Positions 6,321 through 11,777 of a stretch of 11,777 nt of DNA are shown here, one piece after another; the first letter of the stretch is position 1; the number at the start of each line of letters is the position of its first letter. The DNA is from an uncultured Collinsella sp. (GTDB lineage Bacteria; Actinomycetota; Coriobacteriia; Coriobacteriales; Coriobacteriaceae), in contig CAJJZO010000041.1 of the NCBI GenBank assembly GCA_905197585.1, forward strand, positions 1 through 11,777, in the 5' to 3' direction. The position numbers were made by a program, and so were the translations under genes. Under the pieces are notes generated by a model. The model was not told where the DNA came from. It saw only the letters and a program-made list of their open reading frames with translations, and did no database searches.

Positions 6321-7046
6321 ATGGAGTACATGCAGGTCAACCGCGCCAACGGTCGCGCCGCCAACGAGTTGCGCCCCGTTAAGCTCACCCGTGGTGTCAT
6401 GAAGCACGCCCACGGCTCGTGTTTGGCCGAGTTCGGCGACACGCGCGTGCTGTGTGCCGCCACTATCGAGGAGGGCGTGCCGGGCTGGCGAAAAGGAGCT
6501 AAGGCCGGCTGGGTGACCGCGGAATACGCCATGCTGCCGGCGTCGACCGGCAAGCGCTGCAAGCGCGAGCACGCCAACCGCAAGGGTCGCTCCATGGAGA
6601 TCGAGCGCCTCATTGGCCGCAGCCTGCGTACCGTCGTCAACATGAAGGCGCTCGGCGAGTACACCGTCACCGTTGACTGCGATGTGATTCAGGCCGATGG
6701 CGGCACGCGTACAGCGAGCATCACCGGCGCCTGGGTGGCGCTGCACGACGCCCTCGCCATGTGGGTCGAGGCGGGCAAGATCGAGCGCATCCCGCTTATC
6801 GGCCAGGTGGCTGCCATCTCCATGGGCGTTGTCGACGGCAATACGCTGCTTGACCTCGATTATTCCGAGGACAGCCATGCCGAGGTCGACATGAACCTCG
6901 TCGCCACCGACACCGGTGAGATGATCGAGCTCCAGGGTACCGGCGAGCAGGCGCCCTTCGACCGCAAACGCCTCAACGCTCTGCTCGACCTGGGCGACAA
7001 GGGTATCGCCGAGCTCATCGAGCTTCAGCGCCAAGCCCTCGCCTAA
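6321..7046 (+). CDS. rph: Ribonuclease PH (tRNA nucleotidyltransferase)
   Basis: A phosphorolytic 3'-5' exoribonuclease that trims tRNA 3' ends and other RNAs, normally as a hexamer. GAAAGGA precedes the ATG. Expected marks are present: [11 protein letters not shown] (15-24), [26 protein letters not shown] with phosphate-binding Arg90, [19 protein letters not shown] with Thr129-Arg130, and [10 protein letters not shown] carrying the metal-site aspartates. The 241-residue length is standard. One departure: the segment usually reading LPR(A/S)T is LPAST here (Ala74), though Arg79 and Arg82 of the same basic patch remain. Coding ends inside a terminator-like hairpin. It lies 54 bp after murI and 143 bp before the XTPase gene. 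Confidence 0.95.
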   Translation: MEYMQVNRANGRAANELRPVKLTRGVMKHAHGSCLAEFGDTRVLCAATIEEGVPGWRKGAKAGWVTAEYAMLPASTGKRCKREHANRKGRSMEIERLIGRSLRTVVNMKALGEYTVTVDCDVIQADGGTRTASITGAWVALHDALAMWVEAGKIERIPLIGQVAAISMGVVDGNTLLDLDYSEDSHAEVDMNLVATDTGEMIELQGTGEQAPFDRKRLNALLDLGDKGIAELIELQRQALA

Positions 7047-7087
7047 CCTGCCAAAAAGGGACAGGTTTATTTTGGTAGGTTTTATTT
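7045..7087 (+). terminator. Terminator-like structure with two competing hairpins after rph
   Basis: Bases 7045-7056 pair with 7070-7081 over 12 bp (one G-U) around a 13-nt loop, followed by TTTTATTT (7080-7087). Alternatively AACCTG (7045-7050) pairs with CAGGTT (7062-7067), followed by TATTTT. Both use the same 5' arm, which includes the last two bases of the rph stop codon. The AAAAAGGGACAGGTTTATTT core recalls small extragenic repeats near REP-type elements, but only one copy is present. Confidence 0.5.
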
Positions 7088-7189
7088 GCGGAGACGTCTA
7101 GACACAAGACTGCCGTTGATTGAGAGGGGAGAGGCGGAGGCCCTCGTTGCCCTCGGCGCGGCATTGATATAGAGACAAGGAGGCCAGTC

Positions 7190-7831
7190 ATGGCACTTGA
7201 GAAGATTGACATCGACACCCTTGACCCGGCGGCGACCATCGTCGTGGCAACTGGAAACGCTCATAAGCTCACCGAGATCGAGGCCATTTTGGGCAAGGTC
7301 ATGCCCGAGGTGCGCTTTGTGGCGCTCGGCCAGCTGGGCGATTTTGAGGACCCCGAGGAAAACGGCACGACGTTTTTGGAGAACGCCATCATCAAGGCCC
7401 AAGCCGCGGTCGAAGAGACGGGGCTCATGGCCATTGCCGACGATTCGGGCTTGGTCGTTGATGCCCTGGACGGCGAGCCGGGCGTGTATAGCGCGCGCTA
7501 TGCGGGCGTGCACGGCGACGATGCCGCCAACAACGCCAAGCTGCTCGTTAACCTGGAAGGCGTGGCCGACGAGGATCGCACCGCGCGCTTTATGAGCGTC
7601 GTTGCGCTCATCGACACGGACGGTTTGGTCACCTATGGTGAGGGCGCCTGCGAGGGCACTATCGCACACGAGGGCCGCGGCGATCACGGCTTTGGCTACG
7701 ACCCGCTGTTCCTGCCGGTCGACACGCCGGGCAAGACCATGGCCGAGCTGACGGCGGACGAGAAGAACGCCATCAGCCATCGTTTCCACGCGCTCGAGCA
7801 TCTGTCCGCCAAGCTGACGGGCGAGGAGTAG
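7190..7831 (+). CDS. rdgB: XTP/dITP pyrophosphatase (HAM1/RdgB family)
   Basis: Hydrolyses non-canonical purine nucleotides such as dITP and XTP to monophosphates, keeping hypoxanthine and xanthine out of DNA and RNA. A near-perfect AAGGAGG precedes the ATG. Motifs: VVATGNAHKLTE (18-29), ENGTTFLENAIIKAQ, ADDSGL (83-88, metal-binding acidic pair), EPGVYSARYAG, GFGYDPLF (167-174) and SHR (196-198). It has 213 residues with an N-terminal extension of about 13 residues before the core strand. Its stop lies 3 bp before the GTG of dtd, so the two are almost certainly cotranscribed and perhaps translationally coupled. Confidence 0.94.
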   Translation: MALEKIDIDTLDPAATIVVATGNAHKLTEIEAILGKVMPEVRFVALGQLGDFEDPEENGTTFLENAIIKAQAAVEETGLMAIADDSGLVVDALDGEPGVYSARYAGVHGDDAANNAKLLVNLEGVADEDRTARFMSVVALIDTDGLVTYGEGACEGTIAHEGRGDHGFGYDPLFLPVDTPGKTMAELTADEKNAISHRFHALEHLSAKLTGEE

Positions 7832-7834
7832 ACC

Positions 7835-8281
7835 GTGCGTGCGGTGGTGCAGCGCGTGCTCAACGCCGGCGTGACGGTCGACGGCGAGTGCGTGGGCCGC
7901 ATTGGACGAGGCTACCTGGTGCTGCTGGGTGTGGGCCATGGCGATACGCGTGCCGAGGCCGACAAGCTGTGGGGCAAGCTCCGCGGGCTGCGTATCAACG
8001 AGGACGAGAACGGCAAGACCAACCTGGCACTTGCCGATGTCGACGGCGAGGTGCTCGTGGTGTCGCAGTTCACGCTGTTTGCCGACTGCCGCCACGGCCG
8101 CCGTCCGTCGTTTACGGATGCCGGCGCCCCCGATGTCGCCAACGAGCTCTACGAGTACTTCTTGACGCTTGTGCGCGAGGACGTCGAGCAAGTAGCACAT
8201 GGCATCTTCGGCGCCGATATGAAAGTCGATCTTGTCAACGACGGTCCGTTCACCATCGTCTTGGACACCGATAGTCTGTAA
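7835..8281 (+). CDS. dtd: D-aminoacyl-tRNA deacylase
   Basis: Removes D-amino acids (and glycine) mischarged on tRNAs. The GTG start is chosen because the family begins MRAVVQRV and GAGGAG within the end of the preceding gene serves as ribosome site. SQFTL at 77-81 and the Gly-cisPro motif in NDGPFT (Gly137-Pro138, Thr140) fall at the same residue numbers as in E. coli Dtd; GRRPSF is also present. At 148 residues it is full length. Its place downstream of murI, which makes a D-amino acid, is suggestive but may be coincidence. Confidence 0.94.
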   Translation: MRAVVQRVLNAGVTVDGECVGRIGRGYLVLLGVGHGDTRAEADKLWGKLRGLRINEDENGKTNLALADVDGEVLVVSQFTLFADCRHGRRPSFTDAGAPDVANELYEYFLTLVREDVEQVAHGIFGADMKVDLVNDGPFTIVLDTDSL

Positions 8282-8314
8282 GTAGTCAATTTGGGACCGG
8301 GCTTTTTAAGCTAC

Positions 8315-8344
8315 TTGCGTATGACGGCAGCAGGGTGCTATAGT
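8315..8344 (+). promoter_or_regulatory. Probable promoter for the Veg-ispE pair
   Basis: TTGCGT (8315-8320), an 18-bp spacer, and TATAGT (8339-8344) preceded by TGC (8336-8338), an extended -10. The start point would be near 8351, giving a leader of about 60 nt that contains a small hairpin with a T run. Confidence 0.6.
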
Positions 8345-8364
8345 ATTAGAGTTTTGTCTATCTT

Positions 8365-8384
8365 AGGGGTATTATCCCCTTTTT
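8365..8384 (+). terminator. Possible leader attenuator hairpin upstream of Veg
   Basis: AGGGG (8365-8369) pairs with CCCCT (8376-8380) around a 6-nt loop and runs into TTTTT (8380-8384). It lies downstream of the proposed start point and 27 bp before the Veg start, so any termination would act on the Veg-ispE leader. The stem is only 5 bp. Confidence 0.35.
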
Positions 8385-8411
8385 GAATTGCACCTTCTGG
8401 AGGCCCTGTTC

Positions 8412-8708
8412 ATGGAAGAGATGGAAGTCAATCACGTCGACGACATCCACGAGAAGCTGACCGATATGGTGGGCGATCGCGTTAAGGTGAAGGCCAACAT
8501 GGGCCGCACCCGCGTCGTCGAGCGCATGGGCACCATCAAGAGCGTGCACCCCGCCGTCTTTATCGTCGAGGTTGACGAGCGTCGTGGCCGCAAGTCGCGT
8601 CAGTCCTACCAGTACATCGATGTCCTCACCGGTCAGGTCGAGCTGTTCGACCCCGAGAGCGGCGAGCACATTTTTACCCCGCTCGGCAATCAGCTCGAGG
8701 AGCATTAA
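8412..8708 (+). CDS. veg: Veg-family protein (DUF1021)
   Basis: A small protein (98 residues) resembling Bacillus subtilis Veg, reported to stimulate biofilm gene expression; its biochemical activity is unclear. The core MVGDRVKVKANMGRTRVVERMG (19-40), then VFIVEVDE and SYQYIDVLTGQVELF, matches the family pattern of a conserved KANGGR-like segment followed by a hydrophobic strand and YxDVLT. It has an acidic N-terminal extension (MEEMEVNHVDD) and a C-terminal tail. I start at ATG 8412 because GGAGG (8399-8403) is well placed; an in-frame TTG at 8388 lies upstream of this ribosome site and is rejected. It stands directly before ispE, as in Firmicutes where veg lies near ispE. Confidence 0.85.
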   Translation: MEEMEVNHVDDIHEKLTDMVGDRVKVKANMGRTRVVERMGTIKSVHPAVFIVEVDERRGRKSRQSYQYIDVLTGQVELFDPESGEHIFTPLGNQLEEH

Positions 8709-8710
8709 CG

Positions 8711-9607
8711 GTGACCGATCGGTCCCTGACTCTTTCCGCGCCGGCAAAGATTAACCTCTACCTGGGGGTTCATACCGAGCGCGATGACCGCGGCTACCAC
8801 AGGGTCGATTCCCTGATGGCGGCCGTCGGTCTTTCCGATACCGTGACGGTCACGCCGTCGCAGGCGCTGACCGTCCAGACGGTTCCAGCATCAGATTTTC
8901 CCATGCAAAAGAATACGGCGTATCGGGCTGCGGTTGCTATGGCCGAGCATTATGGTCGCGAGGCAAACATCTGCGTGACGATTGAGAAGCGCATTCCATT
9001 GTGCGCCGGCTTGGGCGGCCCCTCGACGGATGCGGCCGCGGTCATTGTCGCCTTGGCGGAGCTCTGGGGCATTGATCGCACCGACCCAGCGCTCGACGAT
9101 ATTGCGCGGGGCATTGGTGCTGACGTCCCGTTCTTTTTGCACGCGAGTCCTGCGTTCTACGTAGGTGGGGGAGACGTGCTGGCAACTGAGTACCCCGCGC
9201 TGCCCGCAACGCCCGTCGTGTTGGTCAAGCCGCGCGAGGCAAGTGTTTCGACAATTGAAGCCTATCGACGTTTTGACGAGGCCCCGGTGCCTGCGGACGA
9301 GCCCGGCGCGATAGCTTCTGCCTTGCGTGCTGGTGATGCCGAGACGGCATATGCACTCATCCATAACAACCTTGGTGTCATTTCCGCACAGATGGAGTCG
9401 CAGATTCAAACGGTTCTCGATTGGCTGCGTAAACAGGACGGCACCGTTGCTGTAGATGTGTGCGGATCGGGTGCCTGCTCGTTTGCCATTTGCGGCACCG
9501 CCGCCATGGCCGAAAGGCTTGCCGACGCTGCCCAGCAAAACGGCTGGTGGTCCTGCGCGACTGAGCTTATTCCCAACACGGTTCAAATCGACGCTTCAAA
9601 GAAATAA
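8711..9607 (+). CDS. ispE: 4-diphosphocytidyl-2-C-methyl-D-erythritol kinase
   Basis: A GHMP-superfamily kinase of the non-mevalonate isoprenoid pathway; it phosphorylates the 2-hydroxyl of CDP-ME with ATP. GTG start, with GAGGAG (8697-8702) in the end of the preceding gene and only 2 bp between them, so coupling is likely. Motif 1 SAPAKINLYLG carries Lys13; motif 2 is IPLCAGLGGPSTDAAA, where the usual GGGSSDAAA reads GGPSTDAAA (Pro104, Thr106); IGADVPFFL carries Asp138, the expected catalytic base; motif 3 is CGSGACSFA near the C-terminus. Length 298 is normal. The 5' half contains more A/T-ending codons than neighbouring genes. Confidence 0.93.
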   Translation: MTDRSLTLSAPAKINLYLGVHTERDDRGYHRVDSLMAAVGLSDTVTVTPSQALTVQTVPASDFPMQKNTAYRAAVAMAEHYGREANICVTIEKRIPLCAGLGGPSTDAAAVIVALAELWGIDRTDPALDDIARGIGADVPFFLHASPAFYVGGGDVLATEYPALPATPVVLVKPREASVSTIEAYRRFDEAPVPADEPGAIASALRAGDAETAYALIHNNLGVISAQMESQIQTVLDWLRKQDGTVAVDVCGSGACSFAICGTAAMAERLADAAQQNGWWSCATELIPNTVQIDASKK

Positions 9608-9639
9608 AAATTTCTCTAGCACGCGGCGAAAATCTTTGT

Positions 9640-9648
9640 TACTATAGT
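9640..9648 (+). promoter_or_regulatory. Probable -10 element for tRNA-Pro
   Basis: TACTATAGT offers two overlapping -10 choices (TACTAT and TATAGT) 9-12 bp before the tRNA. The -35 is weak (TAGCAC at 9617-9622, 17 bp before TACTAT). Confidence 0.5.
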
Positions 9649-9656
9649 CGAGCTAA

Positions 9657-9733
9657 CGGGTTGTGGCTCAGTTTGGTAGAGCACTGCGTTCGGGACGCAG
9701 GGGTCGCTGGTTCAAATCCAGTCAACCCGACCA
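9657..9733 (+). tRNA. tRNA-Pro (anticodon CGG)
   Basis: A 77-nt cloverleaf: acceptor CGGGTTG with CAACCCG, including the C1-G72 pair typical of bacterial tRNA-Pro; D-arm GCTC-AGTTTGGTA-GAGC; anticodon arm CTGCG-TTCGGGA-CGCAG with anticodon CGG (reads CCG); T-arm CTGGT-TCAAATC-CAG region with the conserved TTCAAAT loop; discriminator A and encoded CCA (9731-9733). It has its own -10 and is followed by a strong terminator. Confidence 0.95.
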
Positions 9734-9743
9734 GAGCATGAGG

Positions 9744-9772
9744 AGGGACCGCTTCTTGCGGTCCCTTTTTTT
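9744..9772 (+). terminator. Rho-independent terminator of tRNA-Pro
   Basis: A perfect 9-bp stem AGGGACCGC (9744-9752) with GCGGTCCCT (9758-9766), loop TTCTT, and seven T (9766-9772), starting 10 bp after the CCA end. Confidence 0.9.
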
Positions 9773-9780
9773 AGCTAGTG

Positions 9781-9809
9781 TTGTGATACCGCGATACCCG
9801 CGGTATACT
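9781..9809 (+). promoter_or_regulatory. Promoter of tatA with an internal inverted repeat
   Basis: TTGTGA (9781-9786), a 17-bp spacer and TATACT (9804-9809) make a good sigma-70-type promoter; start near 9816. The spacer and -10 edge hold a perfect 8-bp inverted repeat, ATACCGCG (9786-9793) and CGCGGTAT (9799-9806), and a direct repeat GATACC (9785-9790 and 9793-9798). The position suits a repressor operator. Confidence 0.65.
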
Positions 9810-9845
9810 CATTCGAGCTTGTCTCGCTGTATTGTGGAGGTCTAC

Positions 9846-10121
9846 ATGTTTGGACTGAGGGCTCCTGAGCTCATCATTATTCTCGTCGTTGTCCTGATTA
9901 TCTTCGGGCCCAAGAACCTGCCGAAGCTCGGCAAGTCCCTCGGCTCTACCGTCAAGAATATCCGTGAGGGTATGGAGGGCGACGATAAGGCCGAGACCAA
10001 GCAGGCCGAGGAGGTCGTGGTCGAGCAGTCCGAGGAGGACAAGGAGATCGCTGAGCTCGAGGCCAAGCTCGCTGCTGCCAAGAAGAAGCAGGCAGAGGAC
10101 AGCGACGCGGACGCAGAGTAG
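9846..10121 (+). CDS. tatA: Sec-independent protein translocase subunit TatA/TatE family
   Basis: The pore-forming component of the twin-arginine pathway, which exports folded proteins with a TatC partner. GGAGG (9836-9840) precedes the ATG. The 91-residue protein has a short N-terminus with Glu8, a single transmembrane helix (about 8-20, LIIILVVVLIIF), the FGP hinge (20-22), an amphipathic helix KNLPKLGKSLGSTVKNIREGM (23-43), and a long charged tail rich in Glu, Lys and Ala that probably forms a helix or coiled coil. No tatC or tatB lies in the window, so it is a stand-alone transcription unit with its own promoter and terminator. TatA versus TatB cannot be fully settled: Glu8 also occurs in TatB, but the length fits TatA. 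Confidence 0.88.
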   Translation: MFGLRAPELIIILVVVLIIFGPKNLPKLGKSLGSTVKNIREGMEGDDKAETKQAEEVVVEQSEEDKEIAELEAKLAAAKKKQAEDSDADAE

Positions 10122-10146
10122 TCCCATCCCTTTGGGGTGAGCACCT

Positions 10147-10179
10147 GACCGGCTTGCCCGCAGGCTAGCCGGTCTTTTT
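10147..10179 (+). terminator. Rho-independent terminator of tatA
   Basis: GACCGGCT (10147-10154) pairs with AGCCGGTC (10167-10174); a small GCC/GGC pairing is possible inside the 12-nt loop. TTTTT follows (10175-10179). It lies 26 bp after the tatA stop. Confidence 0.82.
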
Positions 10180-10227
10180 CGTTTTGTTGACAGTTGATTG
10201 TTTGATCAGAGTTGGGGAGATATCCGT

Positions 10228-10698
10228 ATGGACGCAAGCCAGATCGTACTGACCGCTGAGGGCCGCCAGAAGCTCGTCGAGGAGCTCGCTTGGCGTGAGG
10301 GCGATTACGCCAAGGAGATCGTCGAGGACATCAAGGAAGCCCGCGCGTTCGGCGACCTTTCGGAGAACTCCGAGTACGACGCCGCTAAGGACAAGCAGGC
10401 CCAGAACGCCGCTCGTATTGCCGAGATCCAGGCCATCCTCGCCAACGCTCAGGTTGCTGCCACCACGGGCGACCTGACCGTCTCCATCGGTTCCACCGTT
10501 TCGCTGATTGATCCCAACGGCGAGGTCATGGAAGTCACGCTCGTCGGTACCACCGAGACCAACTCGCTCGAGCACAAGATTTCCAACGAGTCTCCGGTCG
10601 GTCACGCCATCATCGGTCACGGCGAGGGCGACTCCGTCGAGGTCGTTACGCCTTCCGGCAAGACTCGCGTCTACACCATCGCCAAGATCGCACGCTAG
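10228..10698 (+). CDS. greA: Transcription elongation factor GreA
   Basis: Binds the RNA polymerase secondary channel and stimulates cleavage of backtracked transcripts. I start at ATG 10228, with GGGGAGA (10214-10220) as ribosome site; an in-frame TTG at 10198 lies upstream of this site and is rejected. The protein is 156 residues. The N-terminal coiled coil (about 8-75) carries the tip motif FGDLSENSEYDAAK with acidic Asp43 and Glu46. The C-terminal FKBP-like domain has IGSTVSLID, the SPVGHAIIGHGEGDSVEV stretch, and TPSGKTRVYTIAKI. It lies between the tatA terminator and the terminator before lysS, so it is probably transcribed alone; no complete promoter is visible upstream. Confidence 0.95.
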   Translation: MDASQIVLTAEGRQKLVEELAWREGDYAKEIVEDIKEARAFGDLSENSEYDAAKDKQAQNAARIAEIQAILANAQVAATTGDLTVSIGSTVSLIDPNGEVMEVTLVGTTETNSLEHKISNESPVGHAIIGHGEGDSVEVVTPSGKTRVYTIAKIAR

Positions 10699-10726
10699 AC
10701 CACGGTCCCGCGTAAAGGTATGTTTT

Positions 10727-10759
10727 CGCTCCCTGGGACCGAATCCTGGGGAGCGTTTT
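10727..10759 (+). terminator. Terminator between greA and lysS
   Basis: Bases 10727-10738 pair with 10744-10755 over 12 bp (two G-U pairs) around loop CCGAA and are followed by TTTT (10756-10759). An alternative pairing, CGGTCCC (10703-10709) with GGGACCG (10735-10741), would use part of the same 5' arm and loop and so compete with the terminator. Confidence 0.7.
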
Positions 10760-10777
10760 AGTTTGAGGAGCTAACTT

Positions 10778-11777
10778 ATGGCAGAGAACCAGAACGCCGC
10801 CGATCAGGCATCGACGCTCAACGACGAGCGCGCCACCCGCCTGGCCAAGCGCGCCGCCCTGTTCGAGGCGGGCCAGAACCCCTATCCTGAGCACTCTGAG
10901 CTTGAGGACTACGTCGCCGATATCGAGACTAAGTACGCCGATCTTGCCGATGGTGAGGACACCGAGGATGTCGTGAAGATCGCCGGCCGTGTGGTCGCCA
11001 AGCGCGGTCAGGGCAAGATCATGTTCATCGTCGTGCGCGATGCGACTGCCGAGATTCAGCTGTTCTGCCGCATCAACGACATGGACGAGGCTGCCTGGAA
11101 TACGCTCAAGGCCCTCGACCTGGGCGACATCCTGGGCGTGACCGGCGTGGTCGTGCGCACCCAGCGCGGTCAGCTTTCCGTTGCCCCTAAGAGCGCGACC
11201 CTGCTTTCCAAGGCCGTTCGTCCGCTGCCCGAGAAGTTCCACGGTCTTTCCGACAAGGAGACCCGCTATCGCCAGCGCTATGTCGACCTGATCGCCAACG
11301 ACGACGTTCGCGAGACCTTCCGTAAGCGTTCGCAGATTCTCTCCACCTTCCGTCGCTTTATGGAGTCCGACGGCTACATGGAGGTCGAGACCCCCATCCT
11401 GCAGACCATCCAGGGCGGCGCTACTGCCAAGCCGTTCATTACCCACTTCAACGCGCTCGATCAGGAGTGCTACCTGCGTATTGCCACCGAGCTGCACCTC
11501 AAGCGCTGCATCGTCGGTGGTTTTGAGCGCGTGTTCGAGATCGGCCGCATCTTCCGTAACGAGGGCATGGACCTCACCCACAACCCCGAGTTCACCACGA
11601 TGGAGGCCTACCGTGCCTTCTCCGACCTCGAGGGCATGAAGGCGCTCGCCCAGGGTGTCATTAAGGCAGCTAACAAGGCCATCGGCAACCCCGAGGTCAT
11701 CGAGTACCAGGGCCAGACCATCGACCTTTCTGGTGAGTGGGCCAGCCGTCCCATGACCGACATCGTCTCCGACGTGC
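10778..11777 (+). CDS. lysS: Lysyl-tRNA synthetase, class II (3' end beyond window)
   Basis: Charges tRNA-Lys with lysine. TGAGGAG (10764-10770) precedes the ATG, and the frame stays open to the window edge (333 codons seen). After an acidic, flexible N-terminus come the OB-fold anticodon-binding domain (about 70-155, containing IAGRVVAKRGQGKIMFIVVRD) and the start of the catalytic domain: LSDKETRYRQRYVDLI, motif 1 DGYMEVETPIL (198-208), GGATAKPF, and motif 2 FRNEGMDLTHNPEFTTMEAY (259-278). Motif 3 lies outside. Its leader overlaps the greA terminator, so expression needs readthrough or a promoter that I cannot see. Confidence 0.95.
   Translation, partial: MAENQNAADQASTLNDERATRLAKRAALFEAGQNPYPEHSELEDYVADIETKYADLADGEDTEDVVKIAGRVVAKRGQGKIMFIVVRDATAEIQLFCRINDMDEAAWNTLKALDLGDILGVTGVVVRTQRGQLSVAPKSATLLSKAVRPLPEKFHGLSDKETRYRQRYVDLIANDDVRETFRKRSQILSTFRRFMESDGYMEVETPILQTIQGGATAKPFITHFNALDQECYLRIATELHLKRCIVGGFERVFEIGRIFRNEGMDLTHNPEFTTMEAYRAFSDLEGMKALAQGVIKAANKAIGNPEVIEYQGQTIDLSGEWASRPMTDIVSDV

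Noticed and set aside
2830..8200. Further long minus-strand frames opposite murE, the HAD gene, murI, rph and the rdgB-dtd pair
   Set aside because: All are antisense shadows caused by strong G/C third positions; the plus-strand proteins carry complete catalytic motifs and ribosome sites.
10187..10192. Perfect TTGACA upstream of greA
   Set aside because: No acceptable -10 hexamer lies 15-19 bp downstream, so I do not call a promoter.
10700..10760. T-box-like leader before lysS (CGGTCCCGCG followed by a terminator)
   Set aside because: The AGGGTGGNACCGCG core is not matched, and there is no room for a specifier stem because greA ends only 4 bp upstream.
1..11777. Mobile elements, CRISPR arrays, toxin-antitoxin or defence genes
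   Set aside because: No transposase, integrase, regularly spaced repeats or recognisable defence protein is seen; apart from the tRNA-flank duplication the window is housekeeping DNA.

Overview
The window looks like an ordinary chromosomal housekeeping segment of a moderately high-GC Gram-positive actinobacterium. Strong G/C third-position bias, good Shine-Dalgarno sites, tRNA genes with encoded CCA, a Veg-ispE pair and a TatA with an acidic tail together suggest the Coriobacteriia, most likely a Collinsella-like gut anaerobe. That placement is inference from sequence style and family resemblance; no database search was possible.

Layout. Bases 1-111 may hold the tail of a truncated gene. Bases 112-493 hold no convincing gene: there is an AT-rich stretch, two rho-independent terminators facing left, a GC-rich inverted-repeat patch, and a partial tandem duplication that copies the last 18 nt of the tRNA next to it. 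A tRNA-Val(UAC) lies on the minus strand (494-569). All protein genes with a confident call are on the plus strand: asnB (757-2637) with its own terminator; then a co-directional block of murE, a HAD-IIB phosphatase, murI, rph, an XTP/dITP pyrophosphatase and dtd; then a Veg-family gene with ispE; then tRNA-Pro(CGG) with terminator; tatA with its own promoter and terminator; greA with terminator; and the 5' part of lysS, cut by the window end.

How the genes work together. murE and murI supply the third residue and the D-Glu of the peptidoglycan stem, and the long asnB belongs to the type that includes the Bacillus enzyme implicated in peptidoglycan amidation. rph, the XTPase and dtd concern tRNA 3' maturation, nucleotide-pool cleaning and removal of D-amino acids from tRNA. 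Veg-ispE matches a Firmicutes-type gene order, and ispE supplies isoprenoid precursors. greA and lysS serve transcription and translation.

I see no mobile element, CRISPR array, defence system or obviously undescribed multi-gene system. The most interesting signals are non-coding or at single motifs: the duplicated tRNA-Val 3' end with swapped terminators, an inverted repeat between the -35 and -10 of tatA, competing RNA hairpins at the rph and greA ends, a MurE lacking the diaminopimelate-specificity motif, and an RNase PH lacking an arginine in the region linked to tRNA binding.
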